Assembly (NCBI GenBank): GCA_903872005.1
Contig: CAIQJD010000544.1
Span: 1-9,302 of the forward strand
From: an uncultured bacterium
GTDB lineage: Bacteria; Chloroflexota; Anaerolineae; JACIWP01
Direction of reading: 5' to 3'
DNA: 9,302 bases
Positions 1 to 5,873 of this stretch are shown piece after piece. The notes under the pieces were generated by a model. It saw only the letters and a program-made list of their open reading frames with translations. It did no database searches and was not told the DNA's origin. The first letter of the stretch is position 1. Each line of letters begins with the position of its first letter. The translations under genes were made by a program, and so were the position numbers.

Positions 1-577
1 GGATCGCCTGACCGACGAGTATCGAGCTAACGAGAATGTGTCGGCCGGCGACATCGAGCGCGCCCGGAGCGAATTGAAGCGCATCTACGCCAACACGAAT
101 TTCCCGGACATGAACTTGACGTGGGCAACGAATCCCAACAACGAGCGGCACAGTCTCTTTCCGGGGTGCTTCCGCTGTCACGATGATAAGCACGTACGTG
201 TGGACGCGACCGGCAATGAAGTGCAAACTGTCAGCGTCCAATGCAACTTGTGCCATACCGTGCCGATTGTGGCGCGTGGGCAGGAGCGGCTTGTGGAAGC
301 GCCGGTCATCGTGGGCGTCATCCCGGTCACGCACACCAGCTTCCGCTGGACGACGGAACACCGCAGCGTGACGGACCAAGAGAAAGTGGAGTGCTATGGC
401 TGCCATGGTCAGTTGTTCTGCGACAATGCGGCCTGCCACGGGGTGTCGCACCCGTCAGATATGCTCTATTCGCATGCCACAGAGTATCGCAAGCGGGGCG
501 GACAAGTATGCTACACCTGTCACCAGGACGTGTTGTGCAGTCGCTGTCATCCCGCCGGCATCATCAGCCGACCCTGA
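1..577 (+). CDS. Multihaem cytochrome c, C-terminal part (NapC/NirT-associated type), 5' truncated
   Basis: The reading frame is open from base 2 to the TGA at 575-577, so the gene begins outside the window; the GTG at 38 is internal and has no ribosome binding site. Visible haem attachment motifs are CFRCH (167), CNLCH (242), CYGCH (392), the wider CDNAACH (CX4CH, 419), CYTCH (509) and CSRCH (536). Non-motif histidines, such as those in DDKHV, TEHRS and YSHAT, could be distal haem ligands. The block FPGCFRCHDDKH followed by CNLCH resembles the C-terminal half of NapC/NirT-associated multihaem cytochromes, whose N-terminal anchor and first haems would lie upstream. Such proteins take electrons from menaquinol and work on the outer face of the membrane. 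It is the first visible gene of a five-gene run and ends 20 nt before the TPR gene. The cytochrome call is secure; the quinol-oxidising role is inferred because the N-terminus is missing. Confidence 0.9.
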   Translation, partial: DRLTDEYRANENVSAGDIERARSELKRIYANTNFPDMNLTWATNPNNERHSLFPGCFRCHDDKHVRVDATGNEVQTVSVQCNLCHTVPIVARGQERLVEAPVIVGVIPVTHTSFRWTTEHRSVTDQEKVECYGCHGQLFCDNAACHGVSHPSDMLYSHATEYRKRGGQVCYTCHQDVLCSRCHPAGIISRP

Positions 578-597
578 CCCAGAAGGAGTGGTTCCGC

Positions 598-1554
598 ATG
601 AAAATGTCTACGTACCCGGTTGAATGGCGAGCCAATAGCCGCAGACTGTTGCGGCGCGTGGTATGGGGCCTGTTGGCGGCAGTCCTGCTGGTCAGCGCGG
701 CCTTCGCCGGCTATTACTATTGGGATCGCTACACGGTGCGGCAGGCGCCCTCGCCAGAACGGCAGGGTCTGGCGCATCTGGAGCAGTTGGCGCGCCAAAA
801 CTCCCAGGACCCTGAGGCGCGTCTGGCTCTGGCCCAGGCTTACCTGGAAGGCGACAAATACACCCAGGCCGTGGAACAGGCGCAACAGGTCTTGCGCGCC
901 TATCCTGAGCGACAGGAGGCTTTGCTGATCGCCGGTCTGGCCTATACGCGTGCCGGCCAGCCGCAGGCCGCCATTGATACGCTGGAGAAGCTGGCGGCTG
1001 CCCGCCGCCAGTCATCTATGGCCAGCATTGACTCGGTCTTGCAGGCAACGTTGTACTATCTGGGCGAGAACTATGTGCGTTTGAACCGGCCGGCGCAGGC
1101 AATCCTCGCGCTGAGCGAGGCGCTGACGATAGACCGCACGGACGCGGATGCCCTATACCAGTTAGGGTTGGCGTACGCGCTGGATGGGAAGCACGAATTG
1201 GCCCTGGAGCAGTTCGATCGGGCGACGCGCTTCGTTCCCGACATGGCCGATGCCTACCATCAGATGGGCTTGAGCTATGCGGCGCTGTCCAGCCCGACGC
1301 ATGTGATCTATGCCCGGGGCATGGAGGCCTATGCACGCAAGGACTATGCTGGCGCGCGCGCCGATTTGGAGCGGGTTAGCGCCGAACTGCCAGATTTCGC
1401 GCCGGCGCAAGTCGGCCTGGGGCTGGTCTACGAGAAACTCGGCGATCCGGCCGGGGCCAAGACTCGCTACGCGCGCGCCCTGGCCCTGGAGCCTGACAAT
1501 CTGCTGGCCGGCTATGGCCTGATTCGCCTGGGCAACACGCAAGGGGGACGCTAA
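598..1554 (+). CDS. Membrane-anchored TPR-repeat protein
   Basis: A 318-residue protein. The ATG at 598 is chosen because AAGGAG (583-588) lies 9 nt upstream and because this start puts a basic N-terminus (RRLLRR, residues 15-20) directly before one hydrophobic segment at about residues 21-41, giving an N-in/C-out single-pass anchor. From about residue 57 to 312 the protein is helical TPR repeats, roughly six or seven; typical pieces are ALYQLGLAYALDGKHELALEQF (about 185-206) and AQVGLGLVYEKLGDPAGAK (about 270-288). It has no cysteines and no haem motif, so it does not carry electrons. TPR proteins mediate protein-protein contacts. Lying between a cytochrome gene and an NHL gene, and coupled to the latter (1 nt apart), it is probably a scaffold or assembly partner for the extracytoplasmic cytochromes. 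The TPR assignment is strong; the partner is inference. Confidence 0.88.
   Translation: MKMSTYPVEWRANSRRLLRRVVWGLLAAVLLVSAAFAGYYYWDRYTVRQAPSPERQGLAHLEQLARQNSQDPEARLALAQAYLEGDKYTQAVEQAQQVLRAYPERQEALLIAGLAYTRAGQPQAAIDTLEKLAAARRQSSMASIDSVLQATLYYLGENYVRLNRPAQAILALSEALTIDRTDADALYQLGLAYALDGKHELALEQFDRATRFVPDMADAYHQMGLSYAALSSPTHVIYARGMEAYARKDYAGARADLERVSAELPDFAPAQVGLGLVYEKLGDPAGAKTRYARALALEPDNLLAGYGLIRLGNTQGGR
1542..1548 (+). promoter_or_regulatory. Ribosome binding site for the TTG-started NHL gene
   Basis: AGGGGGA ends 7 nt before the TTG at 1556. It lies inside the last codons of the TPR gene, and the TPR stop (TAA, 1552-1554) is one base before the TTG. This supports TTG as the start and suggests translational coupling. 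The first in-frame ATG (1673) falls inside the membrane segment and would destroy it. Confidence 0.6.
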
Positions 1555-1555
1555 G

Positions 1556-2782
1556 TTGATAAGGAAGATAATACTTCTGGAAGAGGATGAGAATTCACCG
1601 GCCGAATCGGCCGCGCCGGCCAGGGTCGGCCGGGCAACCCTACTCCGTAGCAAAGGGCTGCTGGTCGCCGGCATGGGCCTGTTGGTCGTACTCATCTCGG
1701 TCAGTGCCCTGTTTGTGCGCTATGTTCGCAAGCCGGCGCCACTGCCGGAATTGATCGGGCCACAGCTTGCCGTGAATTACCCGCCGCACTACCTGTCGTC
1801 CATCTACGGCGCGGAGAAACCGGTGGGCGTAGCGGTTTCTCCGGATGGCCAACGCATCTATGTGGCGGAATCTGGCGGCGAACGCGCGGTGCGTGTCTTC
1901 GACCGCGCTGGCAAAGAGATCGGCCAATTGGTCCCGCCGGGGGTGGACGCCGGCGAGCGTTCGCCCGTTTACGTGGCGACGGATAACGCCGGCCGCGTCT
2001 ACGTGACAGACCGGATGCAATTTGCCATTTATGTATATGGCTCGGATGGAGCTTTCCTCGATGCCATCCTGGCCCCGGATCTGACCTTGAGCGGCTACGC
2101 CGGCCGGGCGGTTGGCGCGCCGGTCGTGGCGCAGAACGTGGCGTACAACGCCTATCGGCCGACAATCGCCTATCGGCCGGCCGACGGAACGCAGCAAGCG
2201 CTGCCCTTGCCCCAATTGCCGGTGTGGGCGCCCCTGGGCATCCGCATTGATAGGACCGGCGCGCTGCTCCTGACCGACGTTCCCAATGGGCGGCATCGCG
2301 TACGCATTTGGAACATCAGCCGTCTGGCCGGCGGCGCGCCGTGGAGCGATTTCAACCCGACGGAGAGCCAGCTTGGCGCGTCGGGTCAGGATAACGGCCA
2401 GTTCCTCTTCCCCAATTCAGCGGTCACCGACTCGACCGGCCGCATCTTCGTGTCTGATGGCAACAATGGTCGAATCGTCGTCTGGGATAGGAATGGTTCT
2501 TTCCTGTTCAATTTCGGGCGCGGCATGGCCGATGGCGCGCTGAACTTGCCGCGCGGTCTCTTCATGGATGGACGCGACCGGCTGCATGTGGTGGACGCGG
2601 TCGGGCAGAGCGTGCACGTCTATGACGTGTCGCGGGCCGAGCCGGCCTTCCTGTACTCGTTCGGCGATGTCGGCGCCGGCGATGGACAATTCGATTTTCC
2701 TAACGACATTGCCATGGATGCCAGCGGCCGGCTGTATATCGCCGACCGGGAGAACAACCGCATCCAAATCTGGTCCTATTGA
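1556..2782 (+). CDS. Membrane-anchored NHL-repeat beta-propeller protein
   Basis: A 408-residue protein starting at TTG. A short cytoplasmic tail of about 33 residues is followed by one hydrophobic segment (about 34-54), a proline-rich linker (59-66) and a beta-propeller to the C-terminus. NHL-type blades can be read near 82-125 (VGVAVSPDGQRIYVAES), 134-171, 223-255, 282-320 (GRIFVSDGNNGRIVVW), 328-370 and 377-408 (FPNDIAMDASGRLYIADREN). A stretch at about 186-220 is a poorly conserved or missing blade. The last strand, IQIWSY, ends the protein, as is usual when the propeller is C-terminal. There are no haem motifs. NHL propellers bind proteins or ligands. Here, outside the membrane and between cytochrome genes, the protein may dock, mature or organise the multihaem proteins; I infer that only from position. 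No catalytic residues are evident. Confidence 0.9.
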   Translation: MIRKIILLEEDENSPAESAAPARVGRATLLRSKGLLVAGMGLLVVLISVSALFVRYVRKPAPLPELIGPQLAVNYPPHYLSSIYGAEKPVGVAVSPDGQRIYVAESGGERAVRVFDRAGKEIGQLVPPGVDAGERSPVYVATDNAGRVYVTDRMQFAIYVYGSDGAFLDAILAPDLTLSGYAGRAVGAPVVAQNVAYNAYRPTIAYRPADGTQQALPLPQLPVWAPLGIRIDRTGALLLTDVPNGRHRVRIWNISRLAGGAPWSDFNPTESQLGASGQDNGQFLFPNSAVTDSTGRIFVSDGNNGRIVVWDRNGSFLFNFGRGMADGALNLPRGLFMDGRDRLHVVDAVGQSVHVYDVSRAEPAFLYSFGDVGAGDGQFDFPNDIAMDASGRLYIADRENNRIQIWSY

Positions 2783-2899
2783 TTGCATGCGATAGCCCAG
2801 GGTAGCCGGCGCAAAGAAGGAGGTATGCCGGACTCTACAGGCTTTGCAGCGAACTCACGCCGGGAGAAGTTGCGGGTGAGGTCGAATTCTAGTTCGCAT

Positions 2900-2906
2900 A
2901 GGAGGA
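2900..2906 (+). promoter_or_regulatory. Ribosome binding site deciding the hexahaem cytochrome start
   Basis: AGGAGGA lies 5 nt before the ATG at 2912. The frame is open upstream, and a second in-frame ATG at 2825 directly abuts another strong site (AAGGAGGT, 2817-2824), but that spacing is too short and the start would bury the signal peptide behind 29 extra residues. The 2912 start is therefore preferred. Confidence 0.75.
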
Positions 2907-2911
2907 TCCGC

Positions 2912-3859
2912 ATGAGAAGGTTCGTGATTGCAATCGCGCTGGTTATCATGCTCCTGTTGGTCGCCGGGAGCGTGGCGCTGGCTGATGGTGGGCCGCACGG
3001 CGGCTTTGCGCCGGCGACAGACGCCTGCGCCGGCTGCCATCGCGCGCATACCGGCCAGGCCAGCATGTTGCTCAAAGCGTCCAGCACGTCGCTATGTGAG
3101 ACGTGCCATGGCTCGGCCGGCACTGGCGCCGACACCAACGTCTGGGATGGCGTCTACGCCGAACGCGACGGCACGGTCGAGAATCCCGCCGAAGGCGTGG
3201 TGGGCCGTGGCCTGAAGGGCGGCGGGTTCGCCCGCGCCATCATGGATACCAATGACAATGGCGTCGCCGACGCCGCCAGCCGCGCCGCTACTTCGTCGCA
3301 CACATACAATGGGACGAGCGGCACGATGTGGGGCAACGGCGCAAACGGCTCTGGCGCCGGCGGCAGCATCGCGCTGGCTTGCGCCAACTGCCACAATCCG
3401 CACGGCAAGGCCGGGACTGGCGGGACGGCGACCTATCGCATCCTGCGGCCGCGTCCCAACGGCTCCAACGCCGGCGCGGATGTTGTTGTCGCCGACGAAA
3501 CGGCCAAGACCTATACAATCGCCGATGCGACGAACAGTTACTGGGGTCAGAACTACGGGACGGCCGAGATGTCTCTGAACCAGTGGTGCGCTCAGTGCCA
3601 CACGCGCTACATGGGCGGCACGGACAGCGCGTCCACGGACACCGGCGACGCCATCTATCGCTTCCGCCATACGTCGGGCGCGGAAAACGTGTCCTGTGTG
3701 GACTGCCACGTTTCGCACGGCACGGCGGCCGTGATGGGCGTCAACTCCGGCTCGGTGCCCTGGCCGGGCGGGGCCACTACCCCGAACGGCAATGCCCGCA
3801 GCTCCCTGTTGCGGCTGGACAATCGCGGCGTCTGCTACCGCTGTCACCAGACGCCCTAG
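2912..3859 (+). CDS. Secreted hexahaem cytochrome c, doubled-CXXCH family
   Basis: A 315-residue protein. The N-terminus (MRRF, then a hydrophobic run to about residue 20) ends in ALA followed by DGG, a good signal peptidase I site after residue 24. There is no lipobox and no later membrane segment, so the mature form is predicted to be exported and soluble or peripherally bound. Six haem motifs are present: CAGCH (39), CETCH (62), CANCH (157), CAQCH (226), CVDCH (262) and CYRCH (308). The spacing, with phrases such as CANCHNPHG and CVDCHVSHG, is typical of doubled-CXXCH cytochromes with largely bis-His haems. Residues 63-156 are haem-free and glycine-rich and hold DTNDNGVAD (112-120), which looks like a calcium-binding loop. 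The first pair of haem motifs resembles that of the next gene. It follows the NHL gene by 129 nt and precedes the octahaem gene by 90 nt. The likely role is a periplasmic or surface electron shuttle. Confidence 0.93.
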   Translation: MRRFVIAIALVIMLLLVAGSVALADGGPHGGFAPATDACAGCHRAHTGQASMLLKASSTSLCETCHGSAGTGADTNVWDGVYAERDGTVENPAEGVVGRGLKGGGFARAIMDTNDNGVADAASRAATSSHTYNGTSGTMWGNGANGSGAGGSIALACANCHNPHGKAGTGGTATYRILRPRPNGSNAGADVVVADETAKTYTIADATNSYWGQNYGTAEMSLNQWCAQCHTRYMGGTDSASTDTGDAIYRFRHTSGAENVSCVDCHVSHGTAAVMGVNSGSVPWPGGATTPNGNARSSLLRLDNRGVCYRCHQTP

Positions 3860-3869
3860 TTGAAGACCT

Positions 3870-3931
3870 GAGACAGATGGAGGTCGCGGGAGAGGCCGGC
3901 GCGGCCGGCATTCCGCCCTCCGTTCTGTCTC
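3870..3931 (+). promoter_or_regulatory. Long imperfect hairpin between the two cytochrome genes
   Basis: GAGACAGA (3870-3877) pairs with TCTGTCTC (3924-3931), GGAGG (3879-3883) with CCTCC (3917-3921), and GCGGGA (3886-3891) with TTCCGC (3911-3916, one G-U pair), giving 19 pairs interrupted by small bulges. The apical loop holds two GGCCGGC copies that can pair with each other. No T-run follows, so it is not a standard intrinsic terminator. It could be a processing site, a mRNA 3' protector or an attenuator setting the ratio of the two cytochromes. Confidence 0.55.
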
Positions 3932-3949
3932 TGGGGGTGTGAAAGACGC

Positions 3950-5767
3950 ATGAGAGTGAGCAATCATCCATTCCGAGCGGCGTTGGCCTTTGTGATCCTC
4001 GTCGGGGGGTACGTCCTGTGGGCGGCCCAGGCCACGCCATCTTACGCGGCCAATGTGGCCGGCGGCGCAGCGACTCTTCCGCCGGCGGCGCTGGCTTTTG
4101 CAGGGCCGGCGACGCCGACCGCCGCGCCTACGCTTACGGCGACAGCCACGCTGACACCTACGCTCACTCTGACGCCAACGGCGACTGCCACGCGGGCGGT
4201 CGCGACGACCACGCTGACGGTCAGTCCAACCGCCACAGCCTCACCGACGGCCACCATGAGGTCTGCGCTGACGCCGGCGCCCCTCACGCCGACCAGCGCC
4301 AGGACGCCGACGGTCGTGATCACGCCTACGACGGCGCTGACCCTCAGCGTTACGTCCACTCCGAAGGTGAGCCTCACGCCGGCCGTGGTACGGACCGGAA
4401 CTCCCAGCGTGACGACGACCGCGTTCCTATCCCCAACAGCGACGCGGGCGCTCACGGTTACTGCTGTGGTTACGATGACGATTCCGCCAACGGCTACCCG
4501 CACGGCGACAACTTCGCCGACTCCGCCGGCTACACCGGCGTCCGTCGGGGCCAATGCAGCGCCCCAGCCGACGCCCACCGCGCCGCCGGCTCTGCCGACC
4601 AACGTCCCCGGCGCGCTGGACCCGCACGTGGGATACAGCGCCGGCGCCGATCAATGCGCCGCCTGTCACCGGTCGCACACGGCCGCCGGCCGAACGCTGC
4701 GTAGCGCCTGGTCCGAAGAGGGTCTGTGTTTCGTCTGTCATACCAACGGCGGCAGCGGAACCAACGTCCAGCCGGCTTTCACGGGTTCTACGAACACCGC
4801 AACGCGTTTCTTCAACCATCCTGTGGGCGCGACCAGCGGCGCGCACCAACGCAGCGAGAGCGCCGGCGGCGCCTTCGGCGGCGCCAATCGGCATGTCGAA
4901 TGCGAGGATTGCCATGATCCGCACCGGGCGACGCGCGGCGCGGCCAACGCGCCGATGCTGCAGCGCACGATGACCAATAGCAGCGGCGCGGACCCACTTT
5001 GGGGCGCGGCCGGCGCGCCGGCCGGCTATGTCTTCTTGCCCCAGGCGCAGCGGGAGTATCAGGTTTGCTTCAAGTGCCACTCCGGCTTCACGACGCTGCC
5101 GACGTATGCGCCGGATGGCTGGGACGGGGCTGCCTTCGTCGCCAACGGCCTGCCGAAGCTCACCAGTGCCAGCGCGCAGCAGGTTCGTGATAGCCGCGAC
5201 TTGGCCGCGGAGTTCAACCCCAGCAACGCCAGCTTCCATCCGGTAGCAGTGCAGGGACGCAACCAGGCGATCCCCGCCGGCAGTTGGGTCGCCGGCTGGT
5301 CGCAATCCAGCATGGTCTATTGCTCTGACTGTCATGGGAATGCTGCAGCGGCTACGCAGGGGACTGGGCCGCACGGGTCTGCGCTGTTGCACCTGTTGGT
5401 CGGTTCGGCCAACTATACGACCGTGACCGCCGGCCGTCGGCCCACCAGCCAGGAGCTATGCTTCAAGTGCCACTCGGCCAACGTCTATTTGAGCGGCTCC
5501 AGCTCGGCCACGAACTTCCGCAAAGGTTCGGATAACCTGCACACCAAGCACATCGCGGAGGGCGCGACCTGCTATCGCTGCCATGATACGCACGGCAGCG
5601 AGCAGGAGTACTTGCTCAACTTCGAGATTGGGCCGCGGTTGTCTGTGCCGGCCGGCCGCAACAGTCAGACCGCCTGGTTCCGTATCGGCGGGCAGAAGGC
5701 GTGCTCGCTCACTTGTCACGGTGAGGGGCACAACGGCGACAGCAGCGCCGACTATCGCTATCCGTGA
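3950..5767 (+). CDS. Octahaem surface cytochrome c with Thr/Pro-rich stalk
   Basis: A 605-residue protein. The ATG at 3950 has only a weak, distant G-rich site (GGGGGTG, 3933-3939). An N-terminal hydrophobic segment (about residues 8-26) ends near PSYA, a possible signal peptidase site after residue 33; if it is not cut it would act as an anchor. Residues 52-220 are almost only Thr, Pro, Ala, Val and Ser (TPTATxT), a mucin-like stalk without cysteine. The haem region follows: CAACH (236), CFVCH (260), CEDCH (318), CFKCH (373), CSDCH (458), CFKCH (504), CYRCH (541), and a final CSLTCH (585), which is CX3CH. Phrases like CHDPHR and CHDTHG place it in the doubled-CXXCH family. There is no LPXTG motif or C-terminal membrane helix. 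It is the last plus-strand gene and the best candidate for the outermost element of the electron chain. Stalk glycosylation and the exact anchoring mode are inference. Confidence 0.92.
   Translation: MRVSNHPFRAALAFVILVGGYVLWAAQATPSYAANVAGGAATLPPAALAFAGPATPTAAPTLTATATLTPTLTLTPTATATRAVATTTLTVSPTATASPTATMRSALTPAPLTPTSARTPTVVITPTTALTLSVTSTPKVSLTPAVVRTGTPSVTTTAFLSPTATRALTVTAVVTMTIPPTATRTATTSPTPPATPASVGANAAPQPTPTAPPALPTNVPGALDPHVGYSAGADQCAACHRSHTAAGRTLRSAWSEEGLCFVCHTNGGSGTNVQPAFTGSTNTATRFFNHPVGATSGAHQRSESAGGAFGGANRHVECEDCHDPHRATRGAANAPMLQRTMTNSSGADPLWGAAGAPAGYVFLPQAQREYQVCFKCHSGFTTLPTYAPDGWDGAAFVANGLPKLTSASAQQVRDSRDLAAEFNPSNASFHPVAVQGRNQAIPAGSWVAGWSQSSMVYCSDCHGNAAAATQGTGPHGSALLHLLVGSANYTTVTAGRRPTSQELCFKCHSANVYLSGSSSATNFRKGSDNLHTKHIAEGATCYRCHDTHGSEQEYLLNFEIGPRLSVPAGRNSQTAWFRIGGQKACSLTCHGEGHNGDSSADYRYP
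4103..4609 (+). repeat. Low-complexity Thr/Pro-coding repeat (stalk)
   Basis: About 500 bases of degenerate repeats built on ACG/ACC-CCG/CCA-ACG-GCG codons encode residues 52-220 of the octahaem cytochrome. The units are irregular (TPTA, TATLTP, TPTT), so the reading is conserved while the DNA drifts. The same composition gives long open frames in other registers and on the minus strand, which are artefacts. Length variation between strains is expected here. Confidence 0.8.
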
Positions 5768-5873
5768 TGTTGACGATTCGCCATGCATGGTGGGTCGCGC
5801 ATGGGGGAAAATGCAATGACATTTCCACGCCGGCGGCGCCGAATTCGCCTGAATTCTTAAGATTCCGTGAGCA
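5768..5873. other. Convergent intergenic gap between the two gene blocks
   Basis: This 106-bp stretch separates the stops of the octahaem cytochrome gene (plus) and an MFS gene (minus). It contains a 10-bp perfect palindrome, CCATGCATGG (5781-5790), and GAATTC-GCCT-GAATTC (5841-5856), which can form a 6-bp stem with a 4-base loop. Neither has the G+C stem plus T-run of a good intrinsic terminator. No gene or promoter is convincing here. Confidence 0.5.

Noticed and set aside
241..597. Open frame upstream of the TPR gene that would add 119 residues
   Set aside because: It overlaps the first cytochrome in another frame, its translation has no family-like pattern, and the ATG at 598 has a ribosome binding site and gives a proper membrane anchor.
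3092..3967. 291-codon minus-strand open frame over the hexahaem cytochrome gene
   Set aside because: It is a GC-driven antisense shadow; the plus strand has six haem motifs and a signal peptide in frame, while the antisense translation is Ala/Arg/Gly-rich without a recognisable domain.
4042..4602. Minus-strand Val/Gly/Ala-rich frame that looks membrane-like
   Set aside because: It is the complement of the Thr/Pro stalk repeats: ACG/GCG codons read backwards as CGT/CGC or GTV codons, giving apparent hydrophobicity without a real protein.
4427..5392. 321-codon minus-strand open frame over the octahaem cytochrome
   Set aside because: It is antisense to a well-supported haem domain, and the translation is Arg/Ala-rich and featureless.
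5770..5800. TTGACG as a -35 promoter box
   Set aside because: No -10-like sequence lies at the right distance, and there is no plus-strand gene downstream for it to serve.
5841..5856. GAATTC-GCCT-GAATTC as a bidirectional terminator
   Set aside because: The stem has only 6 bp, is half A-T and is not followed by a T-run on either strand, so it is too weak to call.
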